DNA of 64,000 nt from Rotaria sordida (lineage: Eukaryota > Rotifera > Eurotatoria > Philodinida > Philodinidae): contig CAJNOL010000513.1 in assembly GCA_905250125.1 (NCBI GenBank), positions 56,093 through 120,092 of the forward strand. The letters run 5' to 3'. A program made the translations under genes and the position numbers. Positions 51,084 to 63,208 of this stretch are shown one piece after another (the first letter of the stretch is position 1; each line of letters starts with the position of its first letter). A model generated the notes under the pieces. That model was not told where the DNA came from. It was given only the letters and a program-made list of their open reading frames with translations, and ran no database searches.

Positions 51084-53240
51084 CAGGTAGATGTAAGTTC
51101 AATAACTCGACAATGGCAATAGCTATCGGCCTGTAGTTTTCACCAATCGAAAGAGTAGAACTTCGGACGTCTTTTTTTCTGGTACTGTATGAGTGAAAAT
51201 TATTTTGAAATCCATCATTTTTGCAAAACTTTCAAAAACATGCATGAAAATAGTGTTCCGTTGGAAGAAAATTTATTAAAAATCAATGAAAGTCTATATA
51301 ATTTAACAGAATAGATACGTAAATTTGTTTGCTTAACATTGACATATGAGAAGATAATCACCTGAATCGTGCTTGGAATTATAGATCTGAAGCACATGTC
51401 AAAACCAAAGTTTTCTGAAAATAGAAAACTGCTTCCATGTATTTTTTGAAAGTTTTGCAAAAGATAATGGATTTTAAAATCATGTTGTCTTTTATATTGG
51501 ATGGCGCAAAATAAAATGGCCACTTTTGTCCTATGTTTTTGAGGCACTTGTCAGTGATTCAAGGTGTTGATGCTGGACTCATTTGATAGAGAATTTTCTG
51601 CTCTACAAAATTCATCGTTTGCTTTTATTACATATTATTATTTCATTATTTTAAAAAAAATAGTGCAGAATAAGGACAGGTAAAAAGTGAAACTGCGATT
51701 TCGTATCAAAATTTCTGTGCACAAGTTAATTAACGCGTTCGGATAACGTGAGACGTTGAAAAAGAAAACAGTGAAAGTACAGTATCTAAATGATGCAGAG
51801 GTTTTGTAGAACAGAAAATTTTCTATCTTCTATAGTCAGAACGAAATTTTCGAACCACACTGGATATAGATAAAAATAGGTACAGTAATCGCCATAAGTG
51901 GCCGCGATTGAAAAAACGAGGAAGACAAAGGAGTTATTTGGTTATATTTTAATTATGAAATGTACATTATATGTGCATCATCCGCATAATTAATATAATG
52001 GCTTTTTCTTTGAATTAACAATGCTACTCTATTTTCCATAGAATTGCCTAATTTTTCAGCAAATTTAATAGCTAAGTTTCTACATTCTTTTTTTCTATGC
52101 TTTCAATGAAATTATTGATCGATATATACGGTTCTTTTTTTGTTCTGAGCTTCACTACTGCCCAGACATTTTCACTTGGGTTACAGTCTTTGAGTTTTAT
52201 ATTCTGCTGGGATCTTTTTTAAAATATCGTCACTTCTTAGCAATGTTTTCGAGGTCGGTCTTATTGAATGTACACCAGTTTCTTTAAATCTTCTTCTTAA
52301 TGTGGTTTTACTAATTTTTATATCTTTCTGTGATAACCTAAACGCAATTTGACCAACAGATTCGATTGAATGTTGAGCTACCATGGATTGAATTGTTGCG
52401 TATTGTTTTTCCGGTATAGACCGGATTTTTGTGCAACTTATATGTCACCAGCTATTTCATACCTTCTAACCCTACATTTTACAATTACTTACTGATTCGT
52501 ATAGATACTGTGAAATATCACCATTTGACATATGTGGGGAATAGCTTTGCCTTTATAGAAAGATAATTTCTCGTCTTTTCTTTAAAAAAAGGTTAATTTT
52601 CTATTGAGTTATAAATTGATAACAGAATGAATACAAATGTTCCTATTTATATCGGATGATAAGCCCGACTAGCCCGTTCAAACAAAGCAAAAAGATAAAA
52701 TAAAAGTCATTGTTGAACAAGAAAAAGAGGTCGCGGCCACTTATGGCGAGTACTGTATATGAATAAATCCATCATTTTAAGACCATCTACTCTTGGTAGC
52801 AAAATGTTAGAAAAAATTTTATTTCTCAATATGGACTAATCAAATGAAGACGAGTTCTTTACACAATGTACCTGTGATGAATAGGTATCAGAAGCATTAT
52901 TGAATGATCGATTAGGTCGAATATAAATGAAATTATCATCTGTTCTTCTCATCGCAGTTTTACTTTTTATCTGTCCTTATTCTGCACAATTTTTTTTAAA
53001 TGATGAAATAATATGTAACGAAAGCAAACGATAGATTTTGTAGAGCAGAAAATTCTCTATCGAATGAGCCTAGAATCAACTCCTTGAATCACTGAGAAGC
53101 GCTTCAAAAACACAGGACAAAAGTGACCATTTTATTTTGTGCCATCCGTTAATATCAGGCAAGAAGACATTCGAAGTTCTACTCTTTTGATAGCTGTTGC
53201 CTTCATCGAATTATTGAACTTATACTTGCCGTGGATGTTA
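51084..53240. mobile_element. Nested inverted-repeat complex
   Basis: An outer inverted repeat pairs 51084-51180 with 53160-53236 and continues as 51498-51708 with 52940-53148 (shared GGATGGCRCAAAATAAAATGG). The left arm is interrupted by a smaller palindrome of about 290 bp (51200-51487) whose ends pair through TGCAAAACTTTCAAAAA. The centre is occupied by the Tc1 at 51883-52755. So at least three insertion layers can be read. The frames at 51215-51547, 53132-53332 and 53139-53402 are arm sequence. Confidence 0.65.
51883..52755 (-). mobile_element. Tc1-like transposon with internally deleted transposase
   Basis: Inverted ends CAGTAATCGCCATAAGTGGC and, from the right, CAGTACTCGCCATAAGTGGC, with TA at 51881-51882 and 52756-52757. 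On the minus strand, 52181-52384 encodes part of the paired-like DNA-binding region (SVGQIAFRLSQ, TLRRRFKETGVHS). A different frame below about 52197 encodes the end of the catalytic domain (NPSENVWAVVKLR, compare Tc1 NPIENLW). The block between, which should hold the first two catalytic Asp residues, is missing. At 873 bp it is well short of a complete Tc1 (about 1.6 kb), so it cannot move itself. Confidence 0.85.
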
Positions 53241-53735
53241 GTTAATTTGATAAATTTTATTTTTTTGTACGCTTCGACAGTGCACAAAACCATTTTTCTT
53301 TTCAAATTTTCATTAGTAAAAATTGCATGCAAACCTGTTGAAATGCATAGGATACAAAAAAGAACGATTCTTTGTAGATATTCACAAGCAAAAGTCTTAT
53401 AGGTTTATACAAAAAATTTAATTCATATGTCAATAAAAAAAAAAAAATATTGACTTTTTGATTTATTTGAATTTGTGAAAAGTTGTTAAGATATATTTGA
53501 CTGAATCCTATGTAAATGAATCAATCTAATCTATTAAAATACTTATTTTTATATGCAGACGAAATTTTTCATCTCATATCAATCAAGAAAATACGAATTG
53601 AAAATAATTAAATATCAATTGCATGAAGATTAAATTCTTAGATTATCATACTATTCTAAAATCAAAATAATGATAAATAATATATGCGATCGAAGCAAAT
53701 AGATAATGTTTGTTTTCACAAAATTTAAACAATAA

Positions 53736-54717
53736 TTAAGATGATGATATAGGCACAATTCCTTCTATTGTTAATCTTGATTCATCTTTATGATAATTTG
53801 GTTGAATTAGTTTTGATATACTTCCTACAGGTAAAACTGTTTCATCACTTGATAATTCCATTCTCAACTATATAATAATAAAAAGACAAATTCATTTTTA
53901 CAAACAAAAAGAGATTCATTTGTTTATACCTGTAATGGATCTGTTTCATCATTTGAATCTCCACTAGTAGCACACCACATATGACAAAATGTAGGCACTA
54001 TAAGTGATAAAGTAAATAAAGCACCACCAGCTACAACTAAACATATTCCAAACAAATGACTTTTATCTAAATTTTTATTATAAGCAATTGCTTGTCGATC
54101 GATAATAATAACTTGAGAATCACTAGATGATAATTGAGAATCAACATTAATTTGTTTTCGTGGAAGAAAAAAACTAATTAAGAGTAGAGAAAAACCAAAG
54201 AGAACCAAAAATGAACCAAACCAAAGAGGTAACTTCCACCAATGACTCGAAAATTTCGGATGATGAGATGAAATTAGATATCTAAATTAATAACAATCAT
54301 AAAAAAAAATCAATAGAAATATTTTTCAAGTAGTCTCAAACAGTATTCATTGGTTTATCTAAATAATCTTATTAATGAACCAATCATTAAATTCTACGGT
54401 TGATTAGTTTTATTTTGAATTATATTTATCAAGCAAAACGTGTTTACTATATTATTATCAGACCTTAATGATCATTTAGAAATTCAATATCTATAAGAGA
54501 AAAAAACTATATGTGATCATGGATACTGAAGAATATTTATGATAAAATATTTTGCTTTCAAAAAATCATTTTCTCCGGTTCAATAAAGTGACAAATGCCT
54601 AGACACCTACCGTTGTTGAACGTTTTCACGTTGTTCACCATGATTTTGTCGATCATAGAAATTATTCAAATAAGATTTAACACCAAAATGACGCATACAT
54701 CCAACTTCAGTTTCCAT
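53736..54717 (-). CDS. NRSN: Neurensin-like vesicle membrane protein
   Basis: Three exons, 54611-54717, 53930-54281 and 53736-53867, sum to 591 bp, 196 residues (human NRSN1 is 195). The N-terminal FGVKSYLNNFYD matches the neurensin signature YGVRSYLHQFYE. Two hydrophobic segments follow: WFGSFLVLFGFSLLLISFFL and HLFGICLVVAGGALFTLSLI. Between them VIIIDRQAIAYNKNLD matches human VVVDTHAVQFNSALD in register. The tail is Ser/acid-rich. Vertebrate neurensins sit in small vesicles of neurites and in the lysosomal or endosomal system. The same membrane topology is expected here. Introns are 62 and 329 bp. Start chosen at the first ATG of the exon that carries the signature. Confidence 0.88.
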
Positions 54718-55893
54718 AATTATTTATTGAACTTTGTTTCTTTTATCTTTCGTCAAGTGTTTGTGATTATTCTTTCTATTGCGATACGTGATATTGATAG
54801 GTTATATCTTTCAAGCTGACAAATAAATGAAAAAAAAGAATATTTTTTCTCACTCTGCGAGAGTTCATGAACGCATATAGAGAAATAAAGAGACAAGAAA
54901 AAAAAAGGTCGTAGTATTTTCTGTGTTACATAGTTCTTTGTCGTCTATATTTTTCTCCGTTGAATAATGCTTTAGCCTATGCATGTGTGCAGTAATCTCG
55001 ATCTACTTGTTTCATTTTTTTTTTGCATATTTGTTAGAATGCAAAAGAATGAACGAGAAAAAAAAAGCATTTACTTCGTATATATAACAACCCTTATGCC
55101 TTTCTATCAATCAACACAACTGATAGCTTTCTTTTTGTTAGTGATGACACGATGAGTAGATAGATGAAGATATTTGCTAAAAGACATATTTCATGACAAT
55201 TTATTCAAATATAGAAAATCTGCTATAAAGCATGCATATTCTTCTTATCTTTCATAGAATTGTTTCGTGATGAGAGTTTACAGAGTGTCGGTTGTTATAT
55301 TTATTGCTCAGAAACTGATATGTACGCATTGTAGCAACAAAACTCGTCAAAATGAATAAAATGATGATGCTATTTTTAAAGAATATTGCATGCTCGATTA
55401 ATCGGTAACATATATCTGAATAAGAAAAATTCTATGTTTAACTGTAATTATTGTTTTCAAAGTACAAGTCATATAAATGAAAATTAACAAATTGTAGATT
55501 CAGATGTAGAAAACAGTATTATTCTGTTGTTTTGAAGCACATAATAATGTTAACTCGTCATTATTTAACAAAATATTACTCAAAATACCAAGTAGTTTTG
55601 TTCTTCAATGATACCCTCAAGAGAAAATAAGTTAAATATATTTTGCAGTTTCTCTTACTATTCAAACTTCATTAACATCAAGGGTGTGCATGTGGTTGTA
55701 AATGTTAGTGAAAGAATGGCCTGCACATACACTCAATCCTGTTCGCAATATAGATTTTACAATATTTTGATGATACTGATAAACATAATTCACTATTCTT
55801 ATCAATAATCATAGAATGTAAAATTTCGATAATTAGAATAACTTTTTTTTTTTCATTCTAACCATCAATATGAAACTATAATATTCACATATA
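54718..55893. other. Intergenic region upstream of the neurensin gene
   Basis: No gene recognised. The frame at 54595-54819 is an antisense shadow of neurensin exon 1. Confidence 0.5.
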
Positions 55894-56817
55894 CTTAGGG
55901 CATACCAAAAGTACTGGCAGTGACACTTTAATACCCTATAGTAGACTTTAAGAAACTTTCTTTCTATATAGTCTAATAGAGAAAAAAATGCTCTATCTTT
56001 CTATACTATTTGATCGTACTTCAGCTAATCTCATAATATTAAATTATCCATAAAACCTATTTCGGCTGATTATGTGCTGGTTGTACTAGATTACAACGTG
56101 TGAGAACAGACTAGTTTTCAATCCCTCAAGACATTGTATGAACAACCAAAATATACCATAAGATACAGCGTGAAAAGCTCTACAATTTACATAAGGCCAT
56201 TTATTTTATAACTGCACTTTTTGCTTTCAAAATCGATAAAGTTTTGAGGGATCAAATTTTTGGTATTGAGAAAATTGGTCGCATAGAATTTTCCTTTTTT
56301 TGAAAACAATTACAATAAGCTTTACTGTATAGATTGTAGAGCTTTTCACGCTGCATCTTGTGGTATATTTTGTTTTTCTTTTGGTAAAGCATATCAGGTG
56401 ATAAACAATCAAATAACAAAAATGAATTCGTTGTGTATCGAAAACATTGTCTTTTTCGCATCTTCACAATTTGATTGCTCCAAATTTTGTCGATTTCGAA
56501 AACAAAAATTGCAGCTATAAAATAAGTGGTCGTATGCAAATTGTAGAGCTTTTCACGCTGCATCTTATAGTATATTTTGGTTATTAATACAACTAGTAAG
56601 AAATCGAAAACTGCAATGCAAAACTTACAACCAGCATATAACCAGCCGAAATTGGTTTTATAGATAATTTAATACTATGAGATTAGTTGAAGTACGATCA
56701 AATAGTATAGAAAGATAGAGCATTTTTTTCTCTATTAGACTATATAGAAAGAAAGTTTCTTAAAGCCTACTATAGGGTATTAAAGTGTCACTGCCAGTAC
56801 TTTTGGTATGCCCTAAG
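55894..56817. mobile_element. Foldback MITE, CTTAGGGC family, with internal tandem duplication
   Basis: Ends CTTAGGGCATACCAAAAGTA on both sides (inverted), nearly identical over the first 100 bp or so and flanked by TA. Same family as 37459-38182 but 200 bp longer: the junction block GTAGAGCTTTTCACGCTGCA occurs at about 56336 and again near 56541, so part of the centre has been duplicated. Arms here look less diverged than those at 37459, hence a younger copy. The minus-strand frame at 56252-56563 spans the duplication and is not a gene. Confidence 0.85.
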
Positions 56818-57589
56818 TAATAAAGTAACTTGTAGAAAATTATATCAAGAATTTTTTTAATCATTTGTTTGCCATAGTTTAAAACGATTCAATAATCGGT
56901 GAATTTCTTCATAACAAATCGTTCGTAGCTATTCGAAAAATTTTAATAATCCTGGAAACGAATGTGTTAGATCATTTTATAATTCATTCTGACATTACAA
57001 TTGACTCTCTTGCTTTCGTGTCGTATATCAAAACAAATGTTTATAAAGTTACGATAAAACATTTAAATGATTTGAAGTTCATAATAACTATAGAAATTCG
57101 AGTAGATATCGAAAAGAACTGGGTACATATTGTTGATAATATAAAAAAAGCCTAATTTTTAAACTATAACCGAAAGTATAACATTTTCTAAACTGTTGAT
57201 GAAGTTGATCTTTACAAATCAAAAGCTATTAGTCTTCAATTTGAAATAGAAAAAAAAATTTTTTTTGCTTAAGTTTGATCATTAGCCGAATTATTTGTAT
57301 TTATTAAATGATCGAGATTTTTGAAATATCCTGCCGATATATATATATATATTTAAAAATGTGATAGTCATAATCAAACATGAAGCAGTCTGATATTGGT
57401 CGTCATAGTCTGCTCAATGAAATATTGATTATCATGTCAAAGAAACTTGATAATATTTAGGTTCTCTTTCTTTTATTTGGAATCAATAATAAATGACATA
57501 ATATTTTAGTACAAGACGATGTACTTACTAACATTCTCAATTTTTTAAAGTACAACATCAATTACTAATGACTTCTATATTGTTTCAAA

Positions 57590-59590
57590 GGTATCACTAT
57601 ATCAAAAGAAACTCATTCTCGAAACAATACCTGTAGAATGTATTCTCCTTGTTAGTGATTATCCAAATTTGACTTATCTTGAATTGTTCGATATCAAACA
57701 AGAGATAGTATTCTGTTATTTTACAGATAAGTATTTAACATACTCTTAGTCATTAAAAATCAAATATGCAAAATCATTGAACGACATTTATTTTTTCTTT
57801 GATAACTCAATCTTTCGATATATTTTTTAAATATCAGATAACTGGTCGTATTCTTCATAACAATAACAAATATACCAAATGTTAGCATTGTTAAACACTC
57901 GTATTAGATTGTGGATTTTCATATATCATGATTTTCTTCGAAAATCTAAAGCATTTGGCAATTGTTGCATCAACTGTTAATGAATATCCATCCTTGTCAT
58001 TTCATAATCTACCATTGCATACTTGGTTCTCTTCTACTATTACTGTATTATGTATTAATGTTGTTTAAAGTTAAGAAAAAATATCGACGATAAAATCATG
58101 TTCATATTTCATGTGAATGTACCAGATGATAAGTAGAAGCCTGAATAGAGGATAATAGTTTTGATCATTGTAAAACAATTAGAAATAGATACCTGTTCTT
58201 GTTTGCCTATTATTCAAATTTTCTTTTTATTATAATTAATTATTAACTACGCACTAAAATAAGTTAAACAAATAATTGCAAAAAAATGGCTTTTTCGATT
58301 GTCGCAATAAACAATACAAAAGATTGTCTATTTGTTTCTCAATAATTAATTTTTGACTTTTTATTGAATACAGAATGCATGCCATTTTCTGTAAATTACC
58401 AAGCAACAACAGCAGAATTTACCAACATTATATATGAATTTCTCATTCGCTCATAACACCTCTGGTATGATCGTCATTTGAAGAGATTGTAGGATATCAT
58501 ATAGAACTCCCTAGATTGAAAAATACACAAGGATAAAAGATGATATGGTCAAAACAAATTATACTGCTTTAGATCGTATTGATGACAATATTTCTAAGAA
58601 GAAATTTTTCTCTGTTAATTAGAATGTTTGCATAATAATTATAGTTTTACTCTAGAAATAAGACCTATTCTATTTAACAATATTAAGAATATTTCATGAA
58701 GATTCAGAATTCTAACTCAAGTTTACGATTTTAAAGTCTCTTCAAATCTTGTGAAATTCTTAAGATGATCATTTTCGTCTTGAATTGAACGTCCAAATAT
58801 CTAAATTACTATTTCTAATGTGTAAAAAGTTTCAAATTGTTGACTATTAGCTTTTACGATCAATTTCTTACATAAACTTTTTATCTTAGCTAAGCTCATA
58901 AATATGTATTCTAAAGACATTTTTGTATTTTTGTAATAGGATGATCTACATAATTTGAAATATTTCACATTAACAGGTTAAAATGTCACTCATCATTATA
59001 ATGAGTTAATTGTGCTACTTCTTGATTATATCTGACATCTCGAAAAGCTAACTTTGTATCTTCGTATTCTTACGCAAAATCTATGCGTCGTCGATGGCAC
59101 ATATCTTCAGACTGAAATTCTTGTTTATATGTCTCAACTTCGTATATTCATCGTTTAGTTTCTCATATATTTATTAATGATATTCAATGAACGTTTGCCA
59201 ACATGAACATATAGACAAACGGTTTATATCATAGATTATGTCAAGGCCTCTAAAGCCATATTTCATGTATGTTGGCTTTCATTTACTTTTACTCATCTGG
59301 AAAAGGTCACGAATCAATTTCCAACTATTATATTTAATACCATAATTCATTTGTACGCCTACAATATGACTCCAACGAAGTACGAATTCTTTGTGCAAGT
59401 AGATCGGACTTTTCTAATGCTTTAGTGTTTTTCTATGATGAATGCTATGATGCATTCAAGGGATCCTTATCAATGGGAATTTGACGAGAATCCATTCTAG
59501 TCGAAACATAAACACGTCGACCTTGTCCGACTGAGTTAAACGTTACTTAGAATCAATTAAAAACTCCAATAACCTATGCGCATCTTCCAT
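57590..59590 (+). pseudogene. Decayed bdelloid-type F-box/LRR family gene
   Basis: Plus-strand pieces in order: YPNLTYLELFDI with KQEIVFCYFT (57655-57725), FFENLKHLAIVASTVNEYPS followed by SFHNLP (57930-58020), VVDGTYLQTEILVYMSQLRI (about 59085-59150), TVYIIDYVKASKAIFHVCW (about 59220-59275) and FNTIIHLYAYNMTPTKYEFF (about 59330-59395). The order and wording match what I recall of a large bdelloid family with an N-terminal F-box and leucine-rich-like tail. Multiple stops and frame changes, and no F-box at the front that I can see. The insertion or loss between 58050 and 59050 is unresolved. Confidence 0.6.
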
Positions 59591-62202
59591 CCTGAAAGAG
59601 TTAATCTTAATATGAACGGATGATGATATAAATGTATAGAAATAGAACAAGTAACCTCCAAAAACTATAAGAATTTTCAGAAATTTCCGAGAAAAATTCT
59701 GGCAATATACTTTTTTTATTTGCAAGTAATTATTGAAGCTTCCTAGAAATTACCTTCTCATGTCTGAGTAATTTCTGAAATATTCGATATATTTCTATCT
59801 TTCGGTTATGAATGAGTTCGAATGGAATAATGTAAATTATGACAATTTTGGAGAGTTTCTTTGAAAATCTAAGCATACTTCAACAACTTGAATTATTTTT
59901 TTCTCTCGAATTTTGTGATGTGATCTTGATTTTAGATGATTTTCGTAGTACATGTGGAAATAACATATACTACACGTCAATACATAAAAAAATAAATAAA
60001 CTAACAATGTTCGATCAAAGTTTTAGACAAGTGAACATATAACAGTATTTATTTCTCTCATATTAAGTATAGTTGAATTTCAAAAATAACTAAAAAGTCT
60101 GGAAATAAGATAAAATAAAGGACGAGACTTGATTTCAATGATGGTACGGTGAATGTTAAATAAATTAGAAGTAAATGAAGTCGTTTATAATTCCAAGTTT
60201 AATATAACCATTTTTTATCAGTTTGTGAAAAAAATGAGCATCATTCAAATGATATTCGAAACTCTATAATGTAATAATATTAGTAGTCGTGAGAGAGTCT
60301 CAAGAATTGAGTGATGGAAAAGTTTAAATGGAGTGTCAATAAATCTCTCAGAACGGATATATAAAACTTTAAAAGAAAAAAGTTCAACCCTTTTTGTTGA
60401 CAATAATGAAAAATTTACAATTATTGAGGAAGTGTTCACTCCCCATTCATCTTTTCATACTTTCACGACCTCTAAATAATAACAATAATATTGTTGATAT
60501 GTTTTTTTTTATAATAAGAATAAATGAATACGATGAATATTTTCATAACTTGTCATTTTCTACCTAGGATGCTGCTGTTTCTGCGGTACCTGAATATAAT
60601 GGTGTAAGACCACAATAATTACCTTGTATTTAACTTCCTGCTGGTATACTTAAGTAGCAGTATTGATAAAATTAAAAATAAGGTTTGTATTAATACAATC
60701 AAAATATTACAGAAAACCGATTAAAAAAGTTAATATATTCATTGATTTGAAGGAATATATGAATTTTATTAGCAGCATCAGAGATATAAAGATTTTTATA
60801 ATCTCTTCTGGCGTATCGAAACAAACAATGGTTCTCATTATTATTAACGTGCTACACGTCAGCACTATTTACTTTTTTCTATAGAAACCAAGTTCGAAAT
60901 GAATCATAGGTCAAACAGTGATCAAAATTAAAAAGTGTATTCACAGATAGAAAAATCTATCTGTGAGCATTCAAACAGATTGAACAAGATTGCGATCAAA
61001 AATTGGTCTCAATTGATTTTATTCTCTTCATGAGTGAAACTAGTAAGTAGAATCTTGATCTAATGATTTTATTTCGTATCGTCCCCAACTATTCGTCAAT
61101 TATATTGAGGATCTCAAATGTGTCGATAAATTCGCACAGGAGTATATGGCCAACAACATATTCCGATTTGATGGTACGCCTAATAATATCTTTTTTATTC
61201 GATGTTGAGTTATGTTTAATACAATATGGCAGCGAATCTTGTTATTAACATGTACTTTTTTACTTATGATATCCACCCACATACAGTCGCACATTCTCGT
61301 TCGAACTCGTTGACTGTTTACAGCATCAAGGTTTATCTGAGACACGTCATGGCCTATGGGAGAAGAGAGAAGACCGATTATTATCGTTGAACAATTTTCT
61401 GTCAATTATAGGAATGTATGTGGATGAGGATGGGAGTAAAATGAGTGCTGTCATTGTCAATTTTCCTCAAGTTTTTTTCCATTAAATACAATAAATGATG
61501 TTATATCATCAAAAAAAAATCAGCACAAATTCTATCATTGGATCATCCAAAACATAATCAACTGGCCATCGAATAATTATATATTGCGTTATAGAGTCAT
61601 TCTTATAATTGTCTCATAATTTGTATGAAATCCTATCAGAAAAGAGCAGTGTCTAACAACTAAAAAAAAAATTTTCATGAATGATGTGTACGAAATGTTC
61701 CTGTTCGTAGGTTATAAGGAGTCTTTCTAAGCAGGTGTCTAACGTAACTGGATGTCCTAATAGGATAATAACGATAAGAATAATGAATTTATTTTTTCTT
61801 AAAACAACAATGATCCGGGACATTTGTTACGGCTATGTCTGTACTATCTGAATAAATTCAAATAAATGTTTAGTTTTCAATTTTAAATTAAGTGTTATCG
61901 AATCAAGATGGAATTGAATTGAACAATTTACTAAATAAAATATTAGAGCAATTTTTATATTGTCTTTTCCTATTATAGGAATTTTTATGGTCTCGTTTTA
62001 TCTTCAGACAAAATATTTAACTACAAAATATTCTTTTTTTTAAACATTAATTCAATTTCATTTATTATTTAGATTTGATTGTCTATGTTCAATCTAATAA
62101 GAAATAAAGATTGTTCTGTATGATATTTTCTCTCAATTTCGTATTTAATAATGTTTTTAAAAACGATACTGTCCGAAATTATTTAAACTATATATATGTA
62201 TA
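59591..62202. other. Gene-poor region with scattered coding-like debris
   Basis: No intact gene. One exon-like minus-strand end at 60565-60655 reads NYCGLTPLYSGTAETAAS before a stop and is broken by an upstream TAA. Open frames at 59839-60042, 60663-60884 and 61100-61405 have no motif. Confidence 0.45.
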
Positions 62203-62928
62203 CATTAAAATCTCTCTAATGTGAACCCTATTGGGACTTTTCAAAAGCGTTCACTATAGGAAAGTGTTCACTTTAGAAAGGTGACGCACATTTTGCTGTG
62301 AAATGAAGAAAAAAAATCCAGAATGTCTACTGCTACATTAGACTTGAGCTAAGTGAGAGCTGTTCATTTTTTTTTTATTCATTTATTTTTATTTAAACGT
62401 TTTTTAGTTGAAAAATTTTCAGATACAAGCTATGGTTTAGCTTTGTTTAAAAAAATCTTCTAATGTTGCTTATCCTTTTGTTTTTGAATTAATATAAACA
62501 TCAGTTAATTTTCTACTTTACGTTTTAATACATTTGATACAGAACCAAGTGAAATATTATATTCTGCAGTTAATTTACGTTGAGATAAATCATTACCATC
62601 TTTATTATCAAAACCTAATTCTATTTTTTCTTGTGAAGTAAGCTCATGTAGTGATGTCATTCTTCACTTCACATGTATAGCAGTGAAATCATTCAAAAAA
62701 TGTACTTAGTCGAAGCGCAAAGGAGATAGATTACAGAACAAAAGAAAAAGATCAAAAAAACATTTTCACATTAGAGAGGTTATAGTAGTTAGAGGGGCTG
62801 GAAAAGAAGTGTTCATGTTCAGAATAGAAAGGCGTTCACAAGATAGAGGTGCATTTCCAGCAAAAATCGCTTCGCCGGGCCTGAGAGTGTTCAGAATAAG
62901 GAGGTGTTCACTAATAGAGATTTTACTG
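62203..62928 (-). mobile_element. pogo/Tigger-type transposon remnant
   Basis: Right end, read inward, is CAGTAAAATCTCTATTAGTG, the classic pogo/Tigger style tip; the left end is CATTAAAATCTCTCTAATGTG. TA lies at 62201-62202 and 62929-62930. Repeated GTGTTCA/GTTCACT words near each end may be transposase-binding sites. At 726 bp, with only the DNA-binding part of the transposase left, it is nonautonomous. Confidence 0.8.
62505..62660 (-). CDS. Short open frame: CENP-B/pogo N-terminal DNA-binding domain
   Basis: ATG at 62660 to TAA at 62505, 51 residues. It reads ELTSQEKIELGFDNK, then LSQRKLTAEYNISLGSVSNV and LKRK, matching the psq/CENP-B N-terminal helix-turn-helix (compare LTLKEKLEII ... 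SQRKLAEKFGVSKSTVSNILKRK). The second HTH and the DDE domain are absent. It is entirely inside the pogo remnant. Open by chance survival or perhaps still made. Confidence 0.55.
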   Translation of the reverse strand: MTSLHELTSQEKIELGFDNKDGNDLSQRKLTAEYNISLGSVSNVLKRKVEN

Positions 62929-63199
62929 TATATATCAAAGTTTGATCCAGTTTTATAACCGCAATGACCCATCGCTATGCACTTTTGCACGTGACATATG
63001 CAATTCAACAATTTATCGTTAATGTACACGTGCGTAGACAAAAAGACATAATAGATCATTGTAAGTTATTTCAGTGCACATGAGCCGTGTTAGAGGCCAT
63101 ATACAGTGTCCTCGTTAACCTCATTCTCTCCTCTTCTCTTCTCTTTCTCCGTTTTCATATTATTTCTAGTATATTCTTCCATCGAATGCAAGTGATGAC

Positions 63200-63208
63200 T
63201 ATATAAAG
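63200..63208 (+). promoter_or_regulatory. TATA box of the small downstream gene
   Basis: TATATAAAG. A start of transcription about 30 bp on would give a short noncoding first exon ending in CTCTA before GTAAGT at 63257. Confidence 0.4.

Noticed and set aside
51215-51547. Minus-strand 110-codon frame
   Set aside because: Lies wholly in the inverted-repeat complex and has no transposase motif.
56252-56563. Minus-strand frame with repeated LYNL and MQREKLYNL strings
   Set aside because: Spans the internal duplication of a foldback element.
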